The position numbers were made by a program, and so were the translations under genes. Below the pieces are notes generated by a model. The model made no database searches, was not told where the DNA came from, and was given only the letters and a program-made list of their open reading frames with translations. A stretch of 64,000 bases of DNA from Slackia equolifaciens (GTDB lineage Bacteria > Actinomycetota > Coriobacteriia > Coriobacteriales > Eggerthellaceae), in the NCBI RefSeq assembly GCF_003725995.1, contig NZ_QIBX01000001.1, positions 1-64,000 on the forward strand, read 5' to 3'. Shown here piece after piece: positions 27,047-35,566 of the stretch (positions within the stretch are counted from its first letter, which is position 1; each line of letters begins with the position of its first letter).

Positions 27047-27615
27047 GCGGGCATTATCTGAACATAGCGTCAATCAGGGAGTGCACTGAGGCTGAGGGCC
27101 CGGGAAAGCGCTTCGCCATATGGTGCCAAGGCTGTCTGAATAGGTGTCCAGGGTGCTGCAACCCCGAGATGCAGCCTTTGGAGAAAAGGTATGTGATCTC
27201 AGCCGACGATCTGCTTGCGTTGATAGTCGAGTCCCAAGAAAAATGGGGGATTGAGGGCGTCTCCCTTATCGGGGGAGAGCCGTTCCTCCAGGCGGAAGGG
27301 TTAGCGTACGTCGCTGAGAAGTGCAAGTTGCGTGGGCTGACGGTACTGGTGTTCAGCGGATACAGGATTGACGAACTTCGCAGCATGAATGACAAGCACG
27401 TCGAAAACCTCCTTTCGTGCTCAGACATATTGGTTGACGGTCCATTTGACGCACAAGCGATAGATGATGAGAGGGGCTGGGTCGGATCAAAAAACCAATC
27501 TGTCCTTTTCCTGAGCGACGCATATACGCAGGGGATTGAATTTTGCTCAAAACAGTCCGTCGAAGTGCTAATCGACAACGATTCGATTCTTGTAAACGGA
27601 TGGCCATGTATCTAG
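27043..27615 (+). CDS. NrdG-like radical SAM protein (operon gene 5)
   Basis: 190 residues. [4Fe-4S] motif C31-x3-C35-x2-C38 in WCQGCLNRCPGC, SAM-binding IGGEPF near 78, and a late GSKNQ that matches the RGSSNQ of anaerobic ribonucleotide reductase activases. Typical enzymes of this type generate a glycyl radical on a partner enzyme; none is encoded nearby, so the substrate is probably another member of this operon or a host protein. It overlaps the ATPase stop by four bases (ATGA). No terminator is visible before the luxR fragment. Confidence 0.85.
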   Translation: MSGHYLNIASIRECTEAEGPGKRFAIWCQGCLNRCPGCCNPEMQPLEKRYVISADDLLALIVESQEKWGIEGVSLIGGEPFLQAEGLAYVAEKCKLRGLTVLVFSGYRIDELRSMNDKHVENLLSCSDILVDGPFDAQAIDDERGWVGSKNQSVLFLSDAYTQGIEFCSKQSVEVLIDNDSILVNGWPCI

Positions 27616-27720
27616 AGATGAGTTTAGTAAACCCATGCGGCCGCAATCAGGTTAAGAGATAGAGAGAATCCTTGCCAAGACAGGCTCAATCAGAGTGCGG
27701 CGTCGCGTTCGAGCCATCCC
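27616..27720. other. Right end of the island
   Basis: The change from island to luxR remnant falls in this stretch. I see no copy of the tRNA-Val fragment, no inverted repeat and no integrase. The exact breakpoint cannot be placed by eye. Confidence 0.4.
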
Positions 27721-28086
27721 TTGTCTAAGTTCTCCTCAACTCTTCTCGACGATCTTTTGCTATGCCGATCGAGTGCATTTGCCTTCATGCCCCCAAACGA
27801 CAATCAGCAAACACGCTCCGAAATGGATAAGACGGCAAGCCCCAAGGATTACGTAGATGTGATCGGGGCGCGGAGCGAAATTCTTGCCGAGGAGTGCGGC
27901 CTCTCGCCGCGAGAAGCAGAAATCGTTGCACTCATCGCACGAGGCCGCACACTCAAATCCATCTCAGAAGAGCTCTATATTTCCATGAACACTGTCAAAA
28001 CGCACGTCAGCCATGTATACCAAAAATGCGATGTGCATACGAGAGAGGAACTGATTGGCCTTGTTGAGAACACAAAGGGAGTCTAG
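27721..28086 (+). pseudogene. LuxR-family regulator, C-terminal HTH half
   Basis: From about residue 45 the frame gives a full LuxR helix-turn-helix: LSPREAEIVALIARGRTLKS, ISEELYISMNTVKTHVSHVY and QKCDVHTREELIGLV, 28 bases or so before the dxr stop. The first 40 residues are not membrane-like and have no ribosome site. Together with 11120-11930 it would make a regulator of the usual 460-500 residues only if another 100 or so were present, so insertion was accompanied by loss of the last membrane helices. Residual translation as a free HTH is possible from the TTG at 27721 or ATG 27787. Confidence 0.75.
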
Positions 28087-28115
28087 CCCAAGCCGCAAGG
28101 CTCCCTTCCCAACGC

Positions 28116-29393
28116 CTATCGCTTATGCGTCTTCAAATAATCCCGAGCTTCGGCGCGTGCCCAAGCGTCCACCTCGGCGAGCTGGTCAAGACTTTCGACC
28201 ACTTGCACGCCCTGCGCTTCGTGGCGCTCCATCACGTGTTCCACGCAGGCATCGATATCAAGATACCCGCACGCATCCCGCAAAAACGCCGCCACGGCAA
28301 CCTCGTTGGCTGCATTCATCGCGCACGGAAGCGTGCCGCCCACGCCACCCGCATGACGCGCCAGCGCCAGACAGCGGAACGTGTCCGTATCGGCCGGATA
28401 AAACTCGAGGCTCCCCAGCTTGGTGAAATCGAGCGGGTCCACCGGAGCGTCCCAGCGATCGGGGTAGCTCAACGCGTACTGGATGGGAATGCGCATATCG
28501 GTGGTGCCCAAATGCGCTTTTACGCTGCCGTCCGAAAACTCCACCATGGAATGGATCGCGCTCTGCGGCTGCACCACAACCTTGATTCGGTCGTAGGACA
28601 TATTGAACAGGTGATGCGCCTCGATGACCTCGAGCCCTTTGTTCATAAGCGTAGAAGAGTCGATGGTAATCTTAGGCCCCATATGCCACGTGGGATGCGC
28701 GAGAGCCTGCTTGGCGGTCATGCCCGCCAGCTGATCGCGCGTCTTGCCACGGAAGGGTCCGCCGCTCGCCGTGACCCACAGCGCCGTAACCTCGGCAGCG
28801 CGCTCCCCCATCAAGCACTGGTAGATCGCTCCGTGCTCGGAATCGATGGGCATGAGTGCCCCGTGCATTCCAGGCGCATCCACCATGCCTGCTGCTCGCC
28901 CAGTGGTCTCACCAACGCTCACGCACGACTCATCGAGCGCACTTTGGGCGGCCGCCAGCTGGGCGTCCACCTTGGTGGCCAGCGGCATGATGAGGTCGCC
29001 CGCCACCACGAGGCTCTCCTTATTGGCGAGGGCGAGGCGCTTGCCGCACGCCAGCGTCTCGTACGACGCGCGCATGCCGGCCGCGCCCACCAGCGCGTTC
29101 ACCACCATGTCAACGCCGTCCATGCGCACCAGGTCAAGCAGGCCCTCTTGCCCAAAGCCTACGCTCACACCGCCGTGAGCGTTCGCCAAACGCGCATCGT
29201 TGACAAGCGCTTCGTTGCCGAACGCGATATGACGCACCTTGAACTCGTGCGCCTGAGCGATTACGGCATCGATGCTTGAGTGGGCGGCAAGGCCCACCAC
29301 CTCAAGCTTATCGGGGTGACGTCGCGCCACATCAAGCGTTTGCGTGCCAATAGAACCAGTAGAACCGAGAATGACGATGCGAAGCTTGGACAT
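28116..29393 (-). CDS. dxr: 1-deoxy-D-xylulose 5-phosphate reductoisomerase
   Basis: 425 residues; NADPH-dependent conversion of DXP to MEP, the committed step of the MEP pathway. N-terminal nucleotide site ILGSTGSIGTQTLD, the ALANKESLV motif, catalytic acidic/serine stretch VTASGGPFR, and TIDSSTLMNKGLEVIEAH, NMSYDRIKVVVQPQSAIHSM in order. Slightly longer than the usual 390-400. The ATG at 29393 has GAAAGG upstream. Upstream lies a 560-base gap and then cdsA. Downstream it meets the luxR remnant, convergent, with 29 bases between. Confidence 0.95.
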   Translation of the reverse strand: MSKLRIVILGSTGSIGTQTLDVARRHPDKLEVVGLAAHSSIDAVIAQAHEFKVRHIAFGNEALVNDARLANAHGGVSVGFGQEGLLDLVRMDGVDMVVNALVGAAGMRASYETLACGKRLALANKESLVVAGDLIMPLATKVDAQLAAAQSALDESCVSVGETTGRAAGMVDAPGMHGALMPIDSEHGAIYQCLMGERAAEVTALWVTASGGPFRGKTRDQLAGMTAKQALAHPTWHMGPKITIDSSTLMNKGLEVIEAHHLFNMSYDRIKVVVQPQSAIHSMVEFSDGSVKAHLGTTDMRIPIQYALSYPDRWDAPVDPLDFTKLGSLEFYPADTDTFRCLALARHAGGVGGTLPCAMNAANEVAVAAFLRDACGYLDIDACVEHVMERHEAQGVQVVESLDQLAEVDAWARAEARDYLKTHKR

Positions 29394-29952
29394 TGCCAGA
29401 CCTTTCACGCTGCGGAACAACGACTTTGACCTATGCGGCACAATGCGGCCGAAAACGTTTGCATGTAATTATAGGCGATAGAGCGATAACGAATTTCTTT
29501 GCATTTTTTGGACAACTCTGCAAGATAGCCGTAGGAAAGACGCAAAAAGAAGGCGAGGCGCTCCGAATGTCTGCAACAATTGCGCCAACCACATTCAGGC
29601 CCTTATTCCACAACCGTCTGAACTGGGAAAGCTAGAAGGCATTATCGTCCTGGCAACGGAATCAAGCGCATGGCCTGCGAGCTAAGCCGGCTAGGTTGAA
29701 ATGTTGTCCAAAAATCCTCGCGCGATCCGTAATCGCAGTGCAAAACCTTGGCTTCGGAAATCGCCGGGAAGCCAACTTGAAGCACAGCATGACAAGAGCA
29801 GTGCGACGAGACCCGAAATGCGTGACGGGCGGAGCCGAAGCGCAATGCAGGCAGAACCGAAGCGTGACGCGGGCAGAGCCGGGCGCTACGCAATCACTAG
29901 CGGCGTGGCCACCGGCTGCGCGAGCGCACGGAACGCAACACTTAATCAGAGG
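29394..29952. other. Gap between cdsA and dxr
   Basis: No supported gene. It contains three 22-bp imperfect tandem repeats at 29815-29880 next to the cdsA stop. The part nearest dxr (29460-29500) is AT-rich and may hold its promoter (TAATTA-like), but no clear pair of boxes was found. Confidence 0.5.
29815..29880. repeat. Three 22-bp imperfect tandem repeats
   Basis: Units start GAAATGCGTGACGGGC, GAAGCGCAATGCAGGC and GAAGCGTGACGCGGGC and each ends in GGAGCC/AGAACC/AGAGCC. Confidence 0.65.
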
Positions 29953-31032
29953 CTAAGCGAAAACGTACGGAATGCAGCCGCCGTACACCAACAGCACACC
30001 CGACACCGCCGCCACCAGAAACATGGAGTCGCAGCGATCGAGCAGGCCGCCGTGACCCGGCATGATGGTGCCGGAGTCTTTCACGCCGGAATTGCGCTTG
30101 ATGCGGCTTTCGGCCAAATCGCCCAGCACGCCGAACAGCCCGCACACGATGCCGAAAACAATCGCATGGTGAATGCCCATGTTGACGCCGGGAATGAAAG
30201 AAATCACGCTCCAGATGAGAACCGACCCGACCAGCCCGCCGAAAAAGCCCTCCCAGCTTTTCTTGGGAGAGATGCGCGGCGCCATCTTGTGCTTGCCGAA
30301 TTTGCTTCCCACCAGATACGCGAAAGAATCGTTGGCCCACACGCTGCAGAAGATGCCAACCACCAGCACGCCGCCCCAAATGCCTGGCACGCCCATGCGA
30401 ACCAGGATAAGGCTCGACATCAAAAGCCCCGTGTATGCGGCCCCAAAGAACGACACCCCCACATCGCCCACGCGGGCACGCGACCAAAACACGTACCACA
30501 CGAGCAAGGCAATAAGCAGCGCGCCCGTCACCAGCAGCGCGCCCGTCAACCCCAATTGCCAGACGCTTATCGGGTAAGCCACGGCGGCGAGAATGCCCAG
30601 AAGCTCGTTAGGCAGCTTCGCGTCGGACCTGAGCATATAGAAAAATTCACCTGCGCAGATGCCCGCCACGGCACACAGCATGATCACTGTGGTTATATCG
30701 CTCGCAAGTGCGCAGATCACCGTCAGGCCCACGTAGATCGCGCCTGTGCGAAACCTCACCTGGAAATCGGACGGATGCTTCAGACGCTCAGGGGTTTTTT
30801 CGTACACGAAGCCTTTGGCGGCATCCTTCTTCTCAACCGCCTTCGCCTTGGTGTTCGCGTAGGCAGCCTGCGCACGCTCGCGCATGGGGCCCTTGGGTTG
30901 ATCCGCCACGGAAGGCTCAGCAGAAGGTACCTTTGGAGCCTCAGCGGCAATCCCCTCTTCGGCCGCAGCGCGAGAGACCTCCTCCGAGCCGTCTTGGAGC
31001 GCGTTTTCTTCTATGTCGTGCTTTTCGGTCAA
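29953..31032 (-). CDS. cdsA: Phosphatidate cytidylyltransferase with long N-terminal extension
   Basis: 359 residues, inner membrane. Makes CDP-diacylglycerol from CTP and phosphatidate. The C-terminal signature S-x-I-K-R-x4-K-D-S-G-x2-x-P-G-H-G-G-x-x-D-R is visible as SRIKRNSGVKDSGTIMPGHG then GLLDRCDS. About eight membrane helices follow residue 95. The first 90 residues are an unusual hydrophilic, Glu/Ala/Lys-rich extension absent from most CdsA proteins and likely disordered in the cytoplasm. It starts three bases after the uppS stop, so pyrH-frr-uppS-cdsA forms the classic order. Confidence 0.93.
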   Translation of the reverse strand: MTEKHDIEENALQDGSEEVSRAAAEEGIAAEAPKVPSAEPSVADQPKGPMRERAQAAYANTKAKAVEKKDAAKGFVYEKTPERLKHPSDFQVRFRTGAIYVGLTVICALASDITTVIMLCAVAGICAGEFFYMLRSDAKLPNELLGILAAVAYPISVWQLGLTGALLVTGALLIALLVWYVFWSRARVGDVGVSFFGAAYTGLLMSSLILVRMGVPGIWGGVLVVGIFCSVWANDSFAYLVGSKFGKHKMAPRISPKKSWEGFFGGLVGSVLIWSVISFIPGVNMGIHHAIVFGIVCGLFGVLGDLAESRIKRNSGVKDSGTIMPGHGGLLDRCDSMFLVAAVSGVLLVYGGCIPYVFA

Positions 31033-31035
31033 GCG

Positions 31036-31815
31036 TTACACCGCCCCAAAACGACGCTCGCGACCTTGATAATCCAGCAACGCACGCAAGAAATCGTAGC
31101 GCGTGAAATCGGGCCACAGCACATCGGTGCAATAGAACTCGGAATAGGCCATCTGCCACAGCAGGAAATTGGAGATGCGCATCTCGCCCGAGGTGCGAAT
31201 AACCAAATCGGGGTCGGGGATTCCTGCCGTATACAAACCGCGCTCGAAAATCTCCTCGGTGAGCTCGGGCAGCTCGCCGCGCCCTTCGCCCTCGATGACG
31301 GCATACCGCATGCAAGCCCTGGTCGCACGCAGAATTTCCTCACGCGCACCGTAGTTCACCGCCACGAGCAGCGTCATGCCCGTGTTGTCGCGCGTCTGCT
31401 CCCATGCTTTGTCGAACGCATCGCGCGTCTCGGCGGGAAGCGCGCTTAAGTCGCCAATCGTGCGCACGCGCACATTCTCCTCGTCCAGCCCGTCCACCTC
31501 GGCGAGCATGGTTTTAGCGAACAGGTCCATGAGGCCCACGACCTCATCCTGCGGACGCTTCCAGTTTTCGGTGGAGAACGAATAGATTGTCAGGTAGCGA
31601 ACGCCCACATCATGGGCACAGCGGATGGTCTCCCTCACCGCCTCGATGCCGGCCTTGTGCCCCTTGAGGCGGTTGAGCGCGCGCTTTTTAGCCCAGCGTC
31701 CGTTGCCATCCATGATAACGGCCACATGCTGCGGCACGCGCTCTTCCATGAGTGCATCAGGATCAAGCCCCGCAGGGGGGTTGGGAAATACATCGCTCAG
31801 CGGTTTCAGGTACAT
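31036..31815 (-). CDS. uppS: Undecaprenyl diphosphate synthase (cis-prenyltransferase)
   Basis: 259 residues; elongates farnesyl diphosphate to the C55 lipid carrier for wall synthesis. HVAVIMDGNGRWAKKR near residue 30 carries the catalytic Asp and phosphate-binding residues; SFSTENWKRP, and DLVIRTSGEMRISNFLLWQM near 200 with the Asp-Arg-Ser diphosphate site, complete the family pattern. AAGGAGGG lies six bases before the ATG. About 350 bases separate it from frr upstream, where a repeated structured element sits. Confidence 0.95.
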   Translation of the reverse strand: MYLKPLSDVFPNPPAGLDPDALMEERVPQHVAVIMDGNGRWAKKRALNRLKGHKAGIEAVRETIRCAHDVGVRYLTIYSFSTENWKRPQDEVVGLMDLFAKTMLAEVDGLDEENVRVRTIGDLSALPAETRDAFDKAWEQTRDNTGMTLLVAVNYGAREEILRATRACMRYAVIEGEGRGELPELTEEIFERGLYTAGIPDPDLVIRTSGEMRISNFLLWQMAYSEFYCTDVLWPDFTRYDFLRALLDYQGRERRFGAV

Positions 31816-31996
31816 TCACAACCCTCCTTGGGGAATCGAGATGGGCCTTCTGGCTAAGGTGAAGCAAGTCGAGCGTCGCAAGTCGCCGAAACGTTAACGG
31901 CTGCGTTCGAACCCCGCAGGGTCGAAACGAAGCAGCGAGCAACAATCCGGCGCTTCCTCATGGCGCAAATAGGTCGCCATAAACGTTACGGAAAAG

Positions 31997-32128
31997 GAAC
32001 GAAACAGCGAGGCGCACTCTCGTGCTGAAGATTCGTGGGTTCTCGGAGGCGACGCGTACTTCGTACGCAAGCATGCGAGAACGCGCGAAGATTCGGTGCG
32101 AGAGCGCGCCGCAGCGTCGCAGCGCCTC
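31997..32128. repeat. Interspersed structured repeat, copy A
   Basis: Shares about four fifths of its bases with 48300-48420 over 100 positions. Two nested stems: outer GTTCTCG (32039-32045) with CGAGAAC (32076-32082), inner GCGTAC-TTC-GTACGC (32054-32068). Followed by GCGCGAAGATTCGGTGCG, common to both copies, and a GCAGCG-rich tail. Confidence 0.7.
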
Positions 32129-32137
32129 CTCGAGTAG

Positions 32138-32165
32138 TTCCGCTGGCCGGCAGGCCAGCGGAACC
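32138..32165 (-). terminator. Hairpin after frr
   Basis: GTTCCGCTGGCC-GGCA-GGCCAGCGGAAC, a 12-bp perfect stem two bases from the frr stop. It lacks a U-run on the minus strand, so it may attenuate or protect the 3' end and not terminate. Confidence 0.5.
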
Positions 32166-32167
32166 TC

Positions 32168-32725
32168 TTATATCTCCATGACCTCGGCTTCCTTCTTCTT
32201 GAGCATCTCCTCAACATGGGCGATGTACTTGTCGGTGAGCTTTTGCACCTGCTCCTCGGCGCGACGGGCGTCGTCCTCGGGAATCTCGGAGTCCTTCTTG
32301 CCACGATCGATCTTGGTGTTGGCATCGCGGCGAGCATTGCGGATGGCGATGCGCGCCTCCTCGGAGAAGCCGCGGCAATCCTTCACCAGCTCGCGACGAC
32401 GCTCCTCGGTGAGCGCAGGGATGGGCAGGCGAATCACGGAGCCGTCGCTCGAAGGCGTGATGCCCAAATCGCTTGCCAGAATGGCGTGCTCGATGCCGTG
32501 CAGGATGCTTTTATCCCACGGCTCGATGACGATCAGGTGCGCGTCGGGCACCTTCACGGCGGCCAGCTGGTTGATAGGCGTCGCCTGGCCGTAGTAGTCC
32601 ACGCGGATCTTGTCCAGCATCATCGGGTTGGCGCGGCCGGTGCGCACGCTGGAAAACGCCTCCTTGAGGTTGTCCAGGGCCCTGTTCATGCTGGTCTCGG
32701 CAGCACTCATAATCTCGGCGGTCAT
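32168..32725 (-). CDS. frr: Ribosome recycling factor
   Basis: 185 residues, the standard length; splits post-termination ribosomes with EF-G. Recognised by SVRTGRANPMMLDKIRVDYY, the IRLPIPALTEERRRELVKDC stretch and the helical hairpin end. The ATG at 32725 has an ideal AAGGAGGAAACG leader; the longer open frame to 32836 is not needed. Follows pyrH with a 128-base gap. Confidence 0.96.
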   Translation of the reverse strand: MTAEIMSAAETSMNRALDNLKEAFSSVRTGRANPMMLDKIRVDYYGQATPINQLAAVKVPDAHLIVIEPWDKSILHGIEHAILASDLGITPSSDGSVIRLPIPALTEERRRELVKDCRGFSEEARIAIRNARRDANTKIDRGKKDSEIPEDDARRAEEQVQKLTDKYIAHVEEMLKKKEAEVMEI

Positions 32726-32853
32726 CGTTTCCTCCTTGGTTTCAACGCGCCCCGCCCTTGCGAAGCGCGATTCGGTCAATCGGCGAGGCGCACGCCCCGC
32801 AAAAGCAAGCGGATTCGCGTCGGCCGGCGCCAGCACGCATCCGCCGCAAACGC

Positions 32854-33573
32854 CTAGTACACCAACGTGCCCACGTTCTCGCCCTTGAGAATGCGAGCGA
32901 TGTTGCCGGGCACGGTCATGTCGAACACGAGCAGCGGCATCTCGTTATCCTTGCACAGCGAGATGGCGGCGGCGTCCATGACGTTGAGCTCTTTGGTGAG
33001 CACATCCAGGTAGCTGATCTTGTCGAAGCGCTTGGCATCCGGATTCGTCTTGGGATCGCTATCGTAGATGCCGTCTACCTTGGTGGCCTTCATCATGCAG
33101 TCTGCGTCGATTTCGCAAGCGCGCAGCGCAGCCGTGGTGTCGGTGGTGAAGTAAGGGTTGCCCGTGCCCGCGGCGAAGATGACCACGCGGCCCTTTTCCA
33201 TATGGCGGATGGCGCGCAGGCGAATGTAGGGCTCGGCCACCTGGCGCATCTCGATGGCGGACTGAACGCGCGACGCCACGCCATGGCGCTCGAGGCCGTC
33301 CTGAAGAGCGAGCGCATTCATGACGGTGGCCAGCATGCCGATGTAGTCTGCCTGGGCGCGATCCATGCCGTTTGCGCTACCGGCAACGCCGCGGAAGATG
33401 TTGCCGCCCCCCACGGTGATGGCAACCTGGACGCCATCCTCAACGATTTCTTTAATCTGCTCTGCGAGGTCGGCGATGACCTTCGGGTCGATTCCGTAGC
33501 CGGCATCGCCCATCAGGGCCTCGCCGGACAGCTTCAGCAGCACGCGGTGATACTTGTAACCTTCTGCAGGCAT
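32854..33573 (-). CDS. pyrH: UMP kinase
   Basis: 239 residues; phosphorylates UMP with ATP, hexameric, allosterically controlled by GTP/UTP. Markers: [14 protein letters not shown] at the start, GGGNIFRG, the [14 protein letters not shown] segment and [21 protein letters not shown]-like region ([17 protein letters not shown]). The ATG at 33573 with AGAAGGG upstream is preferred over 33591. The usual upstream partners rpsB and tsf are missing; htrA stands there instead. Confidence 0.95.
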   Translation of the reverse strand: MPAEGYKYHRVLLKLSGEALMGDAGYGIDPKVIADLAEQIKEIVEDGVQVAITVGGGNIFRGVAGSANGMDRAQADYIGMLATVMNALALQDGLERHGVASRVQSAIEMRQVAEPYIRLRAIRHMEKGRVVIFAAGTGNPYFTTDTTAALRACEIDADCMMKATKVDGIYDSDPKTNPDAKRFDKISYLDVLTKELNVMDAAAISLCKDNEMPLLVFDMTVPGNIARILKGENVGTLVY

Positions 33574-33750
33574 GAACTTCACCCTTCTCATCGAATCAGT
33601 AAGCCATTCTTATGTATATTACGATAACGTGCACGCCGCGTCTTGCGCGAACATCCCATTTTCGCAAGTTCTCGCAAAGTACGCCCCCGTTGCGCATGGC
33701 GGCAACCGAATGCCCGTTGCCCCGCAACAACGCCGCCGCGCTCCTTTCGC

Positions 33751-33817
33751 CGCGCTCGCAACATCCAACCGCGCCTCATCTGTCGCGCTCGCAACACCCA
33801 ACCGCAGCCAATTATGT
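33751..33817. repeat. Two 33-bp tandem units
   Basis: Both units begin CGCGCTCGCAACA-CCAACCGC; the second has diverged toward its end. Confidence 0.5.
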
Positions 33818-33881
33818 CCATCCGAAAAGCGGGTGGTGCCCGTCTCTCGCACCTGAGGCGCAGAGGGCGGACCAGCCCATT

Positions 33882-33910
33882 AAAAAGGCGGCCTCCCGAA
33901 GGAAGCCGCC
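33882..33910 (-). terminator. htrA terminator
   Basis: Minus strand GGCGGCTTCC-TTCG-GGAGGCCGCC followed by TTTTT, a textbook intrinsic terminator 43 bases after the stop. Confidence 0.88.
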
Positions 33911-33952
33911 CGAAGGAAGAGGCGTATACGCGTCTGCGAATGCGGCAGGCGA

Positions 33953-35566
33953 TTAGTAGCCGTAACCGAACAGGTCGCCCAGGCCGCCGCCGTTACCGTA
34001 GCCGTAGCCATTGCCGTAGCCGTAGGCGTCGGAGTTATTCTCGGAAGTGCCCAGGGTGTCTTCATCGTCGCCCAGAGTGACCGAGAAGGTCTGCTCCTGC
34101 CCATCGCGGTTCACCACCACGTCCACCGTGTCGCCGGGGTTCTTGGAGCGAACCGTCAGCTGCAGGTCGGAGGCGCTCGCCACATCCTGACCGTCGAACT
34201 TCATGATGATGTCGCCCTGCTGGATGCCGGCCGCATCAGCAGCGCTGTCGGCATACACGTTGGCCACATACACGCCGCTGTCCACCGGCAGATTGTAGTA
34301 CTGGGCCATTTCGGGCGTTATCTCAACCATGGAAACACCGAGCTGGGCATGCGTGGGGGTCTCGCCGTTCATGATCTGATTGGCAATGCCCATCGCGTAG
34401 TCGATAGGGATGGCGAACCCGACGCCCGAGCTAGAGCCCGAAGTGGACTGGATCATCGAGTTGATGCCGATGAGCTTACCCTCGCTGTCCACCAGCGCAC
34501 CGCCCGAATTGCCGGGGTTGATGGTGGCGTCGGTCTGGATCATGTTGGGATAGATCACCGTTTGGCCAGTAGTCTCGTCCTGCATGGTGCTAGAACGCTG
34601 CAGCGCGCTCACCACACCGGTGGAAACGGAGTTTTCGAGGCCGAACGGACTGCCAAGGGCCATCACCCACTCACCAACGTTGAGGTCGGACGAAGAGCCG
34701 ATTTCCATGGCGGTAAGCCCGGTGGCTTCAATCTTTATGACCGCAATGTCGCTTGACGGATCGGAGCCCACCAATGTGGCGTCGTATTCAGTGCCGTTGA
34801 CGGTAGCCTTGATAGCATCGGCGCCTTCCACCACGTGGTTATTCGTGATGATGTATCCGTCGGATGAGATGACCACACCGGAACCCAGAGAGGTCTGCGT
34901 CAGCGTGCTGTCGTCATTTTGTCCCGGGATTTCAAACCCGAATGCCGACTGCGAGCTAGACGATGCGCTCTGATAGATGTCGATGCTGGCAATGGAGGGA
35001 AGGCATTTATCCGAAACCGCCTCTGCGAGGGTGGTGTCCTCGCCGTCCACCTGGATGGTGGTGCTGGAGCCGCTCGACGTGCTGCCCGATGCCGATGAGC
35101 CGTCGCTGGTAACGGCCTGGAAGCCGGCAAATCCGCCCAGCCCCAAGACAACGGCGAGCGCTGCGCCTGCGAAGCTCACGCCGAAGCGCTTTGCCGCATC
35201 ATGCTTGCCGGGCTCTTTCGCCTTGGGCTGCTTGACGTGCTGCGCCTGCGCGTGTTGGGCGTATTGCTGGTACACCTGCTGCTGATAAGCCTGCTGTGCT
35301 GCCTGCTGAGCCTGAGCAGCCTGCTGGGCGCTATAGGCATCGGTCGGCTGCGTAGGAATCTGCTGCGTGGCGTAGGTCGCCTGCGGCTGCGCGGGCGCCT
35401 GGACGACAGGCTGGACCTGCGTCGCCGCCGGCTGCTGAGGCTGCGTGACGGATTCGCTCTGCTGAGCGGGCTGCGCGGGCTGGGTTGCCTGGAAACCCGT
35501 CTCCTGTTGCGTGGCGTCGGCATGCGGCATGCCGTTGGACTGGATGTTCTTGCTCTCTTCGGTCAT
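33953..35566 (-). CDS. htrA: HtrA/DegP-like membrane-anchored serine protease
   Basis: 537 residues. A 120-residue Gln/Ala/Pro-rich cytoplasmic part, one transmembrane helix (about 130-155, SFAGAALAVVLGLGGFAGF), a Ser/Gly linker, then a trypsin-like protease with His in TNNHVVEG, Asp in PSSDIAVIK and Ser in NPGNSGGAL, one PDZ domain (about 400-490, with GIQQGDIIMKFDGQ) and a Gly/Tyr-rich tail GYGNGYGYGNGGG. It degrades misfolded proteins outside the membrane. The Gln-rich start and GY-rich end are low-complexity and lineage-specific. Start 35566 fits the charge pattern; ribosome site is only fair. Confidence 0.92.
   Translation of the reverse strand: MTEESKNIQSNGMPHADATQQETGFQATQPAQPAQQSESVTQPQQPAATQVQPVVQAPAQPQATYATQQIPTQPTDAYSAQQAAQAQQAAQQAYQQQVYQQYAQHAQAQHVKQPKAKEPGKHDAAKRFGVSFAGAALAVVLGLGGFAGFQAVTSDGSSASGSTSSGSSTTIQVDGEDTTLAEAVSDKCLPSIASIDIYQSASSSSQSAFGFEIPGQNDDSTLTQTSLGSGVVISSDGYIITNNHVVEGADAIKATVNGTEYDATLVGSDPSSDIAVIKIEATGLTAMEIGSSSDLNVGEWVMALGSPFGLENSVSTGVVSALQRSSTMQDETTGQTVIYPNMIQTDATINPGNSGGALVDSEGKLIGINSMIQSTSGSSSGVGFAIPIDYAMGIANQIMNGETPTHAQLGVSMVEITPEMAQYYNLPVDSGVYVANVYADSAADAAGIQQGDIIMKFDGQDVASASDLQLTVRSKNPGDTVDVVVNRDGQEQTFSVTLGDDEDTLGTSENNSDAYGYGNGYGYGNGGGLGDLFGYGY

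Larger units (their letters stand above)
31816..32167. other. frr-uppS spacer with structured repeat
   Basis: Contains copy A of an interspersed repeat (31997-32128) and a 12-bp hairpin next to the frr stop (32138-32165). No gene. Confidence 0.6.
33574..33952. other. htrA-pyrH spacer
   Basis: Holds the htrA terminator and a 33-bp tandem duplication (33751-33817: CGCGCTCGCAACATCCAACC and CGCGCTCGCAACACCCAACC). No gene seen. Confidence 0.55.

Noticed and set aside
27043-27615. True anaerobic ribonucleotide reductase activase nrdG
   Set aside because: No nrdD neighbour, tight coupling to a AAA+ ATPase, and a shortened sequence around the cluster; called NrdG-like only.
29701-31449. 582-codon plus-strand frame over cdsA/uppS
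   Set aside because: Antisense shadow; cdsA and uppS have unambiguous signatures on the minus strand.
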